Assembly: GCA_964343835.1 (NCBI GenBank)
Contig: CAYFKR010000017.1
Span: forward strand, 1-64,000
Reading direction: 5' to 3'
Origin: CALEMW01 sp964343835
GTDB taxonomy: Bacteria; Krumholzibacteriota; Krumholzibacteriia; LZORAL124-64-63
Length of the DNA stretch: 64,000 nt
Notes under the pieces: model-generated
What the model was told of the DNA's origin: nothing
Seen by the model: only the letters and a program-made list of their open reading frames with translations
Database searches by the model: none
Part shown: in pieces, positions 1 through 6,103 of the stretch
How the letters are laid out: each line of letters opens with the position of its first letter
Numbering within the stretch: position 1 is the stretch's first letter
Made by a program: the position numbers and the translations under genes

Positions 1-16
1 TCATGACCCCATCCTC

Positions 17-127
17 TCAGGAAATGGAGTCTCCGGCAATCCCGGGGCGGTTCAGAACAGGCTGGCTGAATACTCCGGCCGGGATAACAGACAAGAACAC
101 TAGCACCGCTAATGCAATTCTAATCAT
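17..127 (-). CDS. Small secreted peptide ORF of second integron cassette
   Basis: This 36-residue reading frame starts at ATG 127, six bases after a GGAGG ribosome-binding site. It begins with a good signal-peptide pattern: MIRI, a hydrophobic run of about 13 residues, then a likely cleavage after AGVFS. It starts 44 bases after the attC crossover at 171/172, the usual position for the gene of the next integron cassette, and lies on the same strand as the first cassette. Only about 15 residues would remain after export. It may therefore be a genuine small exported peptide or the frameshifted start of a longer cassette gene. The end of its cassette lies outside the window. No family is recognised. 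Confidence 0.4.
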   Translation of the reverse strand: MIRIALAVLVFLSVIPAGVFSQPVLNRPGIAGDSIS

Positions 128-165
128 GCGAGGCCTCCAGTGTGTGCAGTATATTGACATACAGA

Positions 166-295
166 ATCTAACGATGGCTTCAGATGCAAAGTCGGCTAGC
201 GCGGCCCTGGCCCTGCAGGGCCGTAGCAAGGCTACTCTGCGAGTTCAGCCAGGGCCGTGCTAGGCGGCTTTGTCAGCTGCAAGCGCTTGTTAGAG
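166..295 (-). repeat. attC: attC recombination site (59-base element) of cassette 1
   Basis: Read on the minus strand, this 130-bp element begins with CTCTAAC (R'') and ends with GTTAGAT (R', matching GTTRRRY). Its inner part is a long imperfect palindrome. The arm at about 250-279 and the arm at about 180-205 pair over GCCAGGGCCG, GCTAG and CTTTG with only a few mismatches, around a roughly 25-base central loop. R'' is the exact reverse complement of the GTTAGAG where the cassette starts (876-882), as expected because a circular cassette forms its attC by joining these two ends. The predicted crossover is between 172 and 171. Position, length and symmetry all fit a chromosomal-integron attC. 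Confidence 0.88.
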
Positions 296-881
296 AGCTT
301 ACAACAGAGTTGCTCCACAACATATCAGTGAAGGCCTGAGAACCCCTCCGGCACTTCACCCTTTCTGTAAACCCCCATGAAATCGAACCAGATAGACTCG
401 TCGCCTTTATCCTGTATGCCCTCAAACAACACGCCGTGAACACCATTATCTCGCGCGAAGCCTAGAGCGATTGCCACAACAGACTGATACTGCAGACTGG
501 ATTGGGGCAAGTAACCATAGACCCACACCCGAATCGAGCCGGCTCCTACATATGAGCAACCTCCATAGGACCCCCTAACCGAGTCCCTCTGGGCTTGCGA
601 AGTATTCATGCTGAATTCAATGAGATGGGGGCAATACTCTTCAATTGAGATTTCTACGACTTTCTCATCGGCCGGAACAGCCTCAGTAGCGTAAATACCA
701 CTAATGACTCTATACTCGAACTGCTCTTCAGCCCTCATGCTGCCCGAGAAAGCCGCAACGATTAATGCACAAATCAAGACTATTGTCGCGCCATACGACA
801 TACCTGGAATCGCTCCTAGGGTCTAATGCATTCGTTCGAGCTCTCTGTTTCCAGCCCCCATACCGCTTCCTGTCTCTCTAA
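172..881 (-). mobile_element. Integron gene cassette 1
   Basis: This is a complete 710-bp cassette read on the minus strand, from the TTAGAG after the attI crossover (881) to the G of its attC (172). It holds one exported protein gene (325-801) followed by the attC. The matching ends (GTTAGAG at entry, CTCTAAC as R'') define it precisely. Its base composition is near 50% G+C, far below the rest of the window, as expected for an acquired cassette. It is the cassette nearest the integrase and so, by integron logic, the last one inserted. Confidence 0.83.
325..801 (-). CDS. Cassette-encoded exported protein, unknown function
   Basis: This 158-residue protein has an N-terminal signal peptide (hydrophobic residues 4-20, likely cleavage near MRAEE). 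The mature part resembles no family I recognise. It is rich in Ser and Gly, with Cys at about residues 57 and 81 that could form a disulfide after export. It is the only gene of integron cassette 1 and lies on the same strand as intI. ATG 801 is preceded by AGGAG at an 11-base spacing. Lower G+C and more relaxed codon use than its neighbours agree with horizontal acquisition. Export suggests a surface or periplasmic role, as for many cassette proteins. Confidence 0.7.
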   Translation of the reverse strand: MSYGATIVLICALIVAAFSGSMRAEEQFEYRVISGIYATEAVPADEKVVEISIEEYCPHLIEFSMNTSQAQRDSVRGSYGGCSYVGAGSIRVWVYGYLPQSSLQYQSVVAIALGFARDNGVHGVLFEGIQDKGDESIWFDFMGVYRKGEVPEGFSGLH

Positions 882-1087
882 CCAAATATGGACTGCTGGG
901 GATATCAGATGGACTGCAGAGAGAGCCCTGATATCCAGAGCGGGTCCGGTCTATTCGTTTCAATCGGGGAGCGCCCACTCATCCAGGCCGCTATCGTCTG
1001 CTGTGATATGAGATGGACTGCGCCCAAAGATCGTCGGTGACTCTACCACGCCCGATCCCCGGGATCAATTCACCTGAAAGAAAACCC
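876..1087 (-). other. attI: Putative attI primary recombination site
   Basis: This gene-free stretch lies between the 3' end of intI and the first cassette. It ends in GTTAGAG (882-876), the cassette crossover site. A block of about 22 bases is repeated: GATATCAGATGGACTG at 901-916 and GATATGAGATGGACTG at 1005-1020. A third short copy of ATGGACTG sits at 888-895, beside the crossover. Direct repeats next to the crossover are what attI sites use as extra integrase-binding sites, so this is read as attI. It lies at the 3' end of intI rather than the usual 5' side. The repeats and crossover are seen; integrase binding is inferred. Confidence 0.65.
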
Positions 1088-2113
1088 TCAAAACCCCTTG
1101 TCCAACGGACTCCGCACCCCCCGACCTCCGCGGTTCAGCACGTGCGTGTAGATCATGGTCGTGGACACGTCCTTGTGCCCCAGCAGCTCCTGGATCGTCC
1201 TGATGTCGTAGCCGTCCTCCAGCAGGTGGGTGGCGAACGAGTGCCTCAGCGTGTGGAAGGTCGCACGCCGCGTGATGCCGGCGCGGGCGACGGCGCTCTT
1301 CACTTCGCGTTGCACCACCGTCTCGTGAAGATGATGGCGCCGCTGCTGGCCCGTCTCCCGCACCGTGTAGCGGCGGCTCGCCGGGAACACCCACTGCCAC
1401 GCCCACTCCTTCGCCGCCCGCGGGGCCTTGCGGACCATCGCGCAGGGCAGCTCCACGGCACCGGCCCCTCGGGCCAGGTCCCGCCTGTGGGTCTCCCGCG
1501 CATCCCTCATCTGGTTCCGCACCGCGTCGTGGAGTGCGGTCGGCAGCAGCGTGACGCGGTCCTTGGCGCCCTTTCCGTCGCGGATCGTCAGCTCGGAGCG
1601 GCCGAAGTCCACGTCCTGCACCCGCAGGCGCATGCACTCCAGCAGGCGGAGCCCGGAACCGTACATCAGCGACGCCGCCAGCAGCACCGGACCTTCCAGC
1701 TGCTCCAGCAGCAGCCGCACCTCGGCCCGCGACAGCACCGCCGGCACCCGCTGGGGTTTCTTGGCCCGCACCAGGTCGTCGAGCCAGGGCAGTTCCACCT
1801 CGAGCACGTGTCGGTACAGGAACAGCAGGGCGCTCAGGGCCTGGTTTTGGGTCGAGGCGCTGACGCGTCGGCGGACGGCCAGGTCGGAAAGGAACGTGGT
1901 CACTTCCTCGGCGCCCATCTCCGCCGGGTGACGCATGCCGTGGAACCGCACGAAGCGTTTCACCCACCCGGCGTAGGCGCGGGCGGTGCGGCGGCTGTAG
2001 CGACGGAGGCGGATCGCCTGGTTCAGGCGGTCCAGGATGCGGTCGGGGCGACCGGCGGGATCGGGGGTCGGCATGGCGGCGCTCGGTTCCGGGAGGGGGT
2101 TGGGGGTGGGCAT
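1088..2113 (-). CDS. intI: Integron integrase (tyrosine recombinase)
   Basis: The enzyme recombines attC and attI sites to capture and shuffle gene cassettes. The N-terminal SAM-like core-binding domain (RLRRYSRRTARAYAGWVKRF) precedes a tyrosine-recombinase domain with GSGLRLLE (first Arg), HTLRHSFATHLL (His-x-x-Arg), LLGHKDVSTTMIYTH (His and catalytic Tyr) and the IntI ending VRSPLD. The IntI-specific extra patch is present between the active-site boxes (AAKEWAWQWVFPASRR, then RRHH). This separates it from XerC/D. ATG 2113 gives 341 residues and ATG 2074 gives 328, against 337 for IntI1; neither has a clear ribosome-binding site. Unlike class 1 integrons, the gene points toward its own cassettes. 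Its G+C matches the chromosome, which suggests a resident integron. Confidence 0.95.
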   Translation of the reverse strand: MPTPNPLPEPSAAMPTPDPAGRPDRILDRLNQAIRLRRYSRRTARAYAGWVKRFVRFHGMRHPAEMGAEEVTTFLSDLAVRRRVSASTQNQALSALLFLYRHVLEVELPWLDDLVRAKKPQRVPAVLSRAEVRLLLEQLEGPVLLAASLMYGSGLRLLECMRLRVQDVDFGRSELTIRDGKGAKDRVTLLPTALHDAVRNQMRDARETHRRDLARGAGAVELPCAMVRKAPRAAKEWAWQWVFPASRRYTVRETGQQRRHHLHETVVQREVKSAVARAGITRRATFHTLRHSFATHLLEDGYDIRTIQELLGHKDVSTTMIYTHVLNRGGRGVRSPLDKGF

Positions 2114-2174
2114 GCAGGGTGCATACCGCTTGGGAGATCCGTAACGGGGTGTGACTTGCAATCAAACTCCAATG

Positions 2175-2195
2175 TAGGTACAATAGAGGTACAAC
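2175..2195 (+). promoter_or_regulatory. AGGTACAA direct repeats, probable BrnA operator
   Basis: AGGTACAA occurs at 2176-2183 and 2187-2194, exactly 11 bp (one helical turn) apart, directly before the BrnT remnant. BrnA-type antitoxins carry ribbon-helix-helix-like DNA-binding regions and repress their own operons. Short direct repeats one turn apart fit such a site. The second repeat also contains AGAGG, which could serve as ribosome-binding site for the TTG start at 2196. The site also lies about 60 bp upstream of the intI start, so it could affect the integrase promoter. Confidence 0.5.
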
Positions 2196-2263
2196 TTGTT
2201 CAGGATCGTTTGGGACTCCGTCAAAGCGGACAGCAATCTCGATAAGCATGGAGTAGGATCGAC
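2196..2263 (+). pseudogene. Truncated BrnT-like toxin remnant
   Basis: From TTG 2196 the frame reads FRIVWDSVKADSNLDKHGV. This matches the N-terminal signature of BrnT ribonuclease toxins (a W-D pair, K-x-x-x-N-L-x-K-H-G-V). A normal BrnT has about 90 residues, but here the similarity stops after about 20 and the next codons run straight into the start of brnA. About 70 codons, including the catalytic core, are missing. What remains looks like an internal deletion that fused the toxin's beginning to the antitoxin's leader, so no active toxin is expected. Confidence 0.55.
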
Positions 2264-2473
2264 ATGCAGAAGAACTACGACTTCTCCAAGGGAAAGAAGA
2301 ACCCCTACGCCAGCCGCCTCAAGAAGCAGGTCACCATCAGGCTGGAAGAAGGGACGATCGCCTACTTCAAGGATCTGGCCGAGGAGATCGGCATTCCCTA
2401 CCAGACGCTGATCAACATGTATCTGCGCGACTGCGCTGCGACGAGTCGCAAACTGACGATAGAATGGACCTGA
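2264..2473 (+). CDS. brnA: BrnA-like antitoxin (orphan)
   Basis: This 69-residue basic protein matches the BrnA/CopG-type antitoxin pattern: an N-terminal YDFSKGKKNPYA, then KKQVTIRLEEGTIAYFKDLAEEIGIPYQTLINMYLRDC, a ribbon-helix-helix-like strand plus two helices. BrnA neutralises BrnT and represses the operon through this fold. ATG 2264 has GGAG about ten bases upstream, inside the BrnT remnant. With its toxin truncated, the antitoxin is an orphan that could still protect against related toxins or act as a repressor. It is divergent from intI and shares the intervening control region. Confidence 0.75.
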   Translation: MQKNYDFSKGKKNPYASRLKKQVTIRLEEGTIAYFKDLAEEIGIPYQTLINMYLRDCAATSRKLTIEWT

Positions 2474-2529
2474 GTCAGGGTTGCCCCCCACCTACCCAAA
2501 GGAGTAACCTCCCCCCGGAGGCTCCTCAC

Positions 2530-3300
2530 ATGAACCGCATCGGGATCATCACCATCATCGCCCTCCTGCTCCCCCTGACCTGGGGCTGCGGGGAGGACGT
2601 CGTGGGCCCGCCCACCGGCACCGTGGGCGGCTTCGTCTGGAATGCCGACGGCACTCCGGCCACCGGGGCGCTGGTGACGGTGGTCTACGACGTGCCCGAC
2701 GGCGGCTATGTCATGGATTCCGGACTGGTGATCGGGGAGACGACCGGCACGGACGGCCCATTGCTCCAGGGCGTCGGCCCGAGCCCGCACCCGTCCAACT
2801 GCTACATCCGCTTCCGCGTGCCCGAGCCGGGGGTGCTGACCTACTCGTTCTTCGACCAGGACGGCGTCCGCTACTACCACCAGGAATTCACCTACGTGGA
2901 CGGCCAGCAGGGCGTGTATCAGCACGGCCTGGCCTACGGCGGCGCCGAGGCCTGGCGCAACGGCTACTATGTGCTGCGGCTCACGTTCGAGGGGGAGACG
3001 GTGACCTCCAACGAGATCCTCTACGGGCTCATGCGCAACGCCTCGGAGGTGGAGAACGCCCGGCCCCAGGCCACCACCAATGCCGCGGGGCATTTCAGCT
3101 TCCCCATCGCCGACCTTTCCATCGGGACGATGATCCACGTCACGCCGGACGAGGACGGGGAGGGCGCCGACACCATGCGCGTGCCGTCGGTCATCACCGT
3201 CATCGCTCGCGACGAGGGCATGACCGCAAGCACCACCGTGGACCTGGCCGACCTCGACCACGACTACGCCCTCGAACTCGTCCTGGGCTCCGCCCACTGA
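2530..3300 (+). CDS. Lipoprotein with carboxypeptidase-regulatory-like folds
   Basis: This 256-residue protein starts at ATG 2530, nine bases after GGAG. The N-terminus is a lipoprotein signal (MNRIGIITIIALLLPLTWGC) with the lipidated Cys at residue 20. The mature part begins with VGPPTGTVGGFVWNADGTPATGALVTV, typical of a carboxypeptidase-regulatory-like or transthyretin-like beta domain, and a second stretch near residues 170-220 (TTNAAGHFSFPIADL) looks like the end of another such domain. These folds usually sit in surface lipoproteins. There is no catalytic motif and the function is unknown. It lies 13 bases before the photolyase gene, so the two may be co-transcribed. Confidence 0.75.
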   Translation: MNRIGIITIIALLLPLTWGCGEDVVGPPTGTVGGFVWNADGTPATGALVTVVYDVPDGGYVMDSGLVIGETTGTDGPLLQGVGPSPHPSNCYIRFRVPEPGVLTYSFFDQDGVRYYHQEFTYVDGQQGVYQHGLAYGGAEAWRNGYYVLRLTFEGETVTSNEILYGLMRNASEVENARPQATTNAAGHFSFPIADLSIGTMIHVTPDEDGEGADTMRVPSVITVIARDEGMTASTTVDLADLDHDYALELVLGSAH

Positions 3301-3313
3301 CCCCCGGAGTCCC

Positions 3314-4747
3314 ATGCGCACCCTCGTCTGGTTCCGTTCCGATCTCCGCCGCGCCGACAACACGGCCCTGGCCGACGCCTGCATCTCGTCTCCGGACGGG
3401 GTGGTGGGTCTGTTCCTGCTCTCGCCGGAGCAGTGGCGCCGTGATGGGTGGGGAGCGCCGCGGGTGGATTTCGTGCTGCGGGCCGTCGCCTCGTTGTCGG
3501 AGCGGTTGCAGGCCTGGGGGATCCCGCTGCTGATCCGGACCATCGCCACCCATGCGGACGCGCCGTCCGCCGTGACCGAGGTGCTGCGCGAGACCGGGTG
3601 CATCGAACTGATCCATCACCACGAGTACGGCGCCGACGAACGGACCCGCGATGCAGCTGTGGCGCAGGCCTGCCGCGCCGCGGGTGTACAGGTCCGTACG
3701 TACCACGATCAGGTCTGCGTGCCGCCCGGGATGCTCAAGACACGGAGCGACCGGGTGTACTCCGTCTACACGCCCTTCCGCCGCACCTGGCACGACTGGC
3801 TCGACAGCCACGGCTGGCCCACTCCCCAAGGGGATCCGCGGCGGCCCAAGCCGGTCAACGACATCGTGCCCGACCCCGTGCCCGAGTCCGTGGACGGCTT
3901 CGCCAAACCCGTCTGCGCCGATCGCTGGACCGTCTCCGAAAGCGAGGCCACGGCGCGGTTGAAGCGGTTTCTGCCCGGCCGCATTGCGAGCTACGACTCC
4001 GACCGCGATCGCTACGACCGCGAGGGGACATCCTCCCTGTCGCCGTACCTGGCGGCCGGCGTGCTGGCCCAGGCCCGCTGCGTGTTCGAGGTGCGTCCCC
4101 TGACCGAGACCATGAGCGCCGCCCGCGAAGGCGCCCGCGCTTGGCTCGACGAGCTGGTCTGGCGCGAGTTCTATCGTCACGTGCGCGTGGGCTATCCCCA
4201 CATCGAGACGGGCGACGCGTTCCGGCCCAAGGCCGACATCCTGCCCTGGACCGATGAAGGGGAGGCCTTCGACCGCTGGCGCGAGGGGCGCACCGGCTTC
4301 CCCATCATCGACGGGGCCATGCGTCAGCTCGCCCGCACCGGCTGGATGCACAACCGGCTGCGCATGATCACGGCCATGTTCCTGTCCAAGGACCTGATGG
4401 TGGACTGGCGGCTGGGGGAGCGTCACTTCATGGCGACGCTCGTGGACGCCGACTGGGCCAGCAACAACGGCGGCTGGCAGTGGTCCGCCGGCTGCGGCAC
4501 CGATGCGGCGCCCTTCCACCGCGTCTTCAATCCCGAGACCCAGTCGCGGCGGTTCGACCCCGAGGGGGCGTTCCTCAAGCGCTGGCTCCCCGAACTGGAA
4601 CCCCTCGGAAAGACCGATATCCATGCCCCATGGTCGGTTGCGGGCCCCGTCCGCGACGCCATCGACTACCCGGAGCGCGTGGTGCATCACGCCGCCGCCC
4701 GGGGCCGCTATCTGCTGGCGGCCAAGGAAGCCCGGCTCCTCTCCTGA
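3314..4747 (+). CDS. phrB: Deoxyribodipyrimidine photolyase
   Basis: The enzyme uses light and FAD to split cyclobutane pyrimidine dimers. The 477 residues match a class I CPD photolyase: an N-terminal alpha/beta antenna-binding domain (MRTLVWFRSDLRRADNTAL) and a C-terminal FAD domain. FAD-binding signatures include the helix at about 326-345 (GRTGFPIIDGAMRQL), then GWMHNRLRMI, DADWASNNGGWQW and FNPETQSRRFDP. The Trp residues of the DWASNNGGWQW region are the usual electron-transfer and substrate-contact positions. Size is normal for the family (about 470). ATG 3314 follows CCGGAG. It is 13 bases after a lipoprotein gene. Confidence 0.95.
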   Translation: MRTLVWFRSDLRRADNTALADACISSPDGVVGLFLLSPEQWRRDGWGAPRVDFVLRAVASLSERLQAWGIPLLIRTIATHADAPSAVTEVLRETGCIELIHHHEYGADERTRDAAVAQACRAAGVQVRTYHDQVCVPPGMLKTRSDRVYSVYTPFRRTWHDWLDSHGWPTPQGDPRRPKPVNDIVPDPVPESVDGFAKPVCADRWTVSESEATARLKRFLPGRIASYDSDRDRYDREGTSSLSPYLAAGVLAQARCVFEVRPLTETMSAAREGARAWLDELVWREFYRHVRVGYPHIETGDAFRPKADILPWTDEGEAFDRWREGRTGFPIIDGAMRQLARTGWMHNRLRMITAMFLSKDLMVDWRLGERHFMATLVDADWASNNGGWQWSAGCGTDAAPFHRVFNPETQSRRFDPEGAFLKRWLPELEPLGKTDIHAPWSVAGPVRDAIDYPERVVHHAAARGRYLLAAKEARLLS

Positions 4748-4782
4748 TCTCCGACCCACCTCCCATGCAACCTTTTCGGGGC

Positions 4783-4797
4783 GGCATGCGTCATGCC
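4783..4797 (+). terminator. Weak hairpin after photolyase gene
   Basis: GGCATG (4783-4788) and CATGCC (4792-4797) form a six-base stem with a three-base loop inside GC-rich flanks. It lies in the 102-bp gap between the photolyase and efflux genes. There is no T-run, so it is at best a weak or factor-assisted terminator. Nothing else was recognised in this gap. Confidence 0.25.
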
Positions 4798-4849
4798 CCT
4801 TCGTGACCGCAATGCCATCGAGACCATCGGACCCGAGAGGTCGTGAATC

Positions 4850-6058
4850 ATGAGCGAGACCAAGAGCCGCAAGGGCCTGTTCATCATCCTGGCCATCGTC
4901 GTGCTGGCCGTGGGCGCCGGCGTCGTCTGGAAGCTGGGGCTGCTGCCCGGGGCCGACGCCGAGGAGCCGGCCGTGGCCGACGCCGAAAGCACCGACGCCG
5001 ACACGACCGTCGACGAGGCGAAGAAGGACCCCGAAGAGGTGGCCGTGCCCGTCCAGCTCGCGCTGGCCGAACGCCGCGACATCGACGCCTACTACAAGGC
5101 CGCCTCGGTGGTCGAGGCCGACCGCCTGGTCGACCTGGTGACCAAGGTCCAGGGCCGCGTCAGCAGCGTGGCCGCGGAAGAGGGCGACTGGGTCCGCACC
5201 GGCCAGGTGCTCGCGGAGCTGGAGAACGACCGCGAACGCGTTCAGGTCCGCCAGGCCGAACTGAGGCTGGAGGAACAGGCCCGCCTGCTCGAGCGCACCC
5301 GCGCCATGGTGGACGAGGGACTGGTCAGCGATCAGGAATACGACGACGCCCGCTCCGCCCACGACCTCGCCGAGACCGAACGCGACCTGGCCCGCATCGC
5401 CCTGGAGGAGACGCGCATCCGCGCCCCCTTCGACGGGCAGGTGACCGAGCGCAAGGTCGTTCCGGGACAGCTCGTGAACATGTCGGCGCCGCTGTTCGCC
5501 ATGGCCGACTTCTCGCCCCTGCGCGTGCGCGTGCACCTGCCCGAGACGGTGGCCCGCAAGGTCGCTCCGGGTCAGCGCGTGCTCGTGACTCCCGAGGCCC
5601 TGGGCGAGACCCTCGATGCCGCGGTGGAGCTGGTGTCGCCGGTCGTCGACCCCGTGACCAGCACCGTGCGCGTGACCATGCGCCTGGACGACGGCGCCGA
5701 GCTGGCCCGCGTGGGCGGGTTCGTGAAGGTCCGCATCACCACCGACTCCCACGACGAGGCCCTCGCCGTGCCCAAGCTGTCCCTGCTCGAAGAGGGCGGC
5801 CTGCGCAGCGTGTTCGTGGCCGAGGCCGACACCGTGCGCAAGGTCGAGGTCCGCACCGGCCTGTACGACGAGTCCTGGGTCGAGGTGCTCGAGGGCGTGG
5901 AGGAGGGCTGGTACGTGGTCGAGGTGGGCCAGGGCGGCCTGCGCGACGGCACGCGCATCGAGGCCCTCAACGGCACGGAGATCGGCTGGGGCGCGGAGTT
6001 CCAGGAGGATTCCGTGGCCGTCAAGGAGGACGAGGAAGTCCTGGCCCGTGCCGAGTAG
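4850..6058 (+). CDS. RND efflux periplasmic adaptor (membrane fusion protein)
   Basis: This 402-residue protein links an RND pump to an outer-membrane channel. It has an uncleaved N-terminal anchor (residues 8-27, GLFIILAIVVLAVGAGVVW), an acidic linker, then the adaptor order: lipoyl half (LVTKVQGRVSSVAAEEGDWVRTG), a coiled-coil hairpin (about residues 125-185), second lipoyl half (APFDGQVTERKVVPGQLVN), a beta-barrel (LRVRVHLPETVARKV) and a membrane-proximal C-terminal domain. It is the first gene of an operon with two pump subunits, 45 bp before the next start. The substrate is not evident. ATG 4850 follows a short GAGAGG. Confidence 0.92.
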   Translation: MSETKSRKGLFIILAIVVLAVGAGVVWKLGLLPGADAEEPAVADAESTDADTTVDEAKKDPEEVAVPVQLALAERRDIDAYYKAASVVEADRLVDLVTKVQGRVSSVAAEEGDWVRTGQVLAELENDRERVQVRQAELRLEEQARLLERTRAMVDEGLVSDQEYDDARSAHDLAETERDLARIALEETRIRAPFDGQVTERKVVPGQLVNMSAPLFAMADFSPLRVRVHLPETVARKVAPGQRVLVTPEALGETLDAAVELVSPVVDPVTSTVRVTMRLDDGAELARVGGFVKVRITTDSHDEALAVPKLSLLEEGGLRSVFVAEADTVRKVEVRTGLYDESWVEVLEGVEEGWYVVEVGQGGLRDGTRIEALNGTEIGWGAEFQEDSVAVKEDEEVLARAE

Positions 6059-6103
6059 TCGCCGACCCCTTATCCGTTCCACCTCGTACCGGGAGCCGAT
6101 GTC

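Noticed and set aside
826..1011. Short plus-strand ORF beside intI
   Set aside because: It overlaps the attI-like repeats and the crossover site, has no ribosome-binding site, and lies antisense to the cassette start.
2114..2200. LexA/SOS box upstream of intI
   Set aside because: No CTG-N10-CAG or GAAC-N4-GTTC type box is visible. The repeats present fit an antitoxin operator better.
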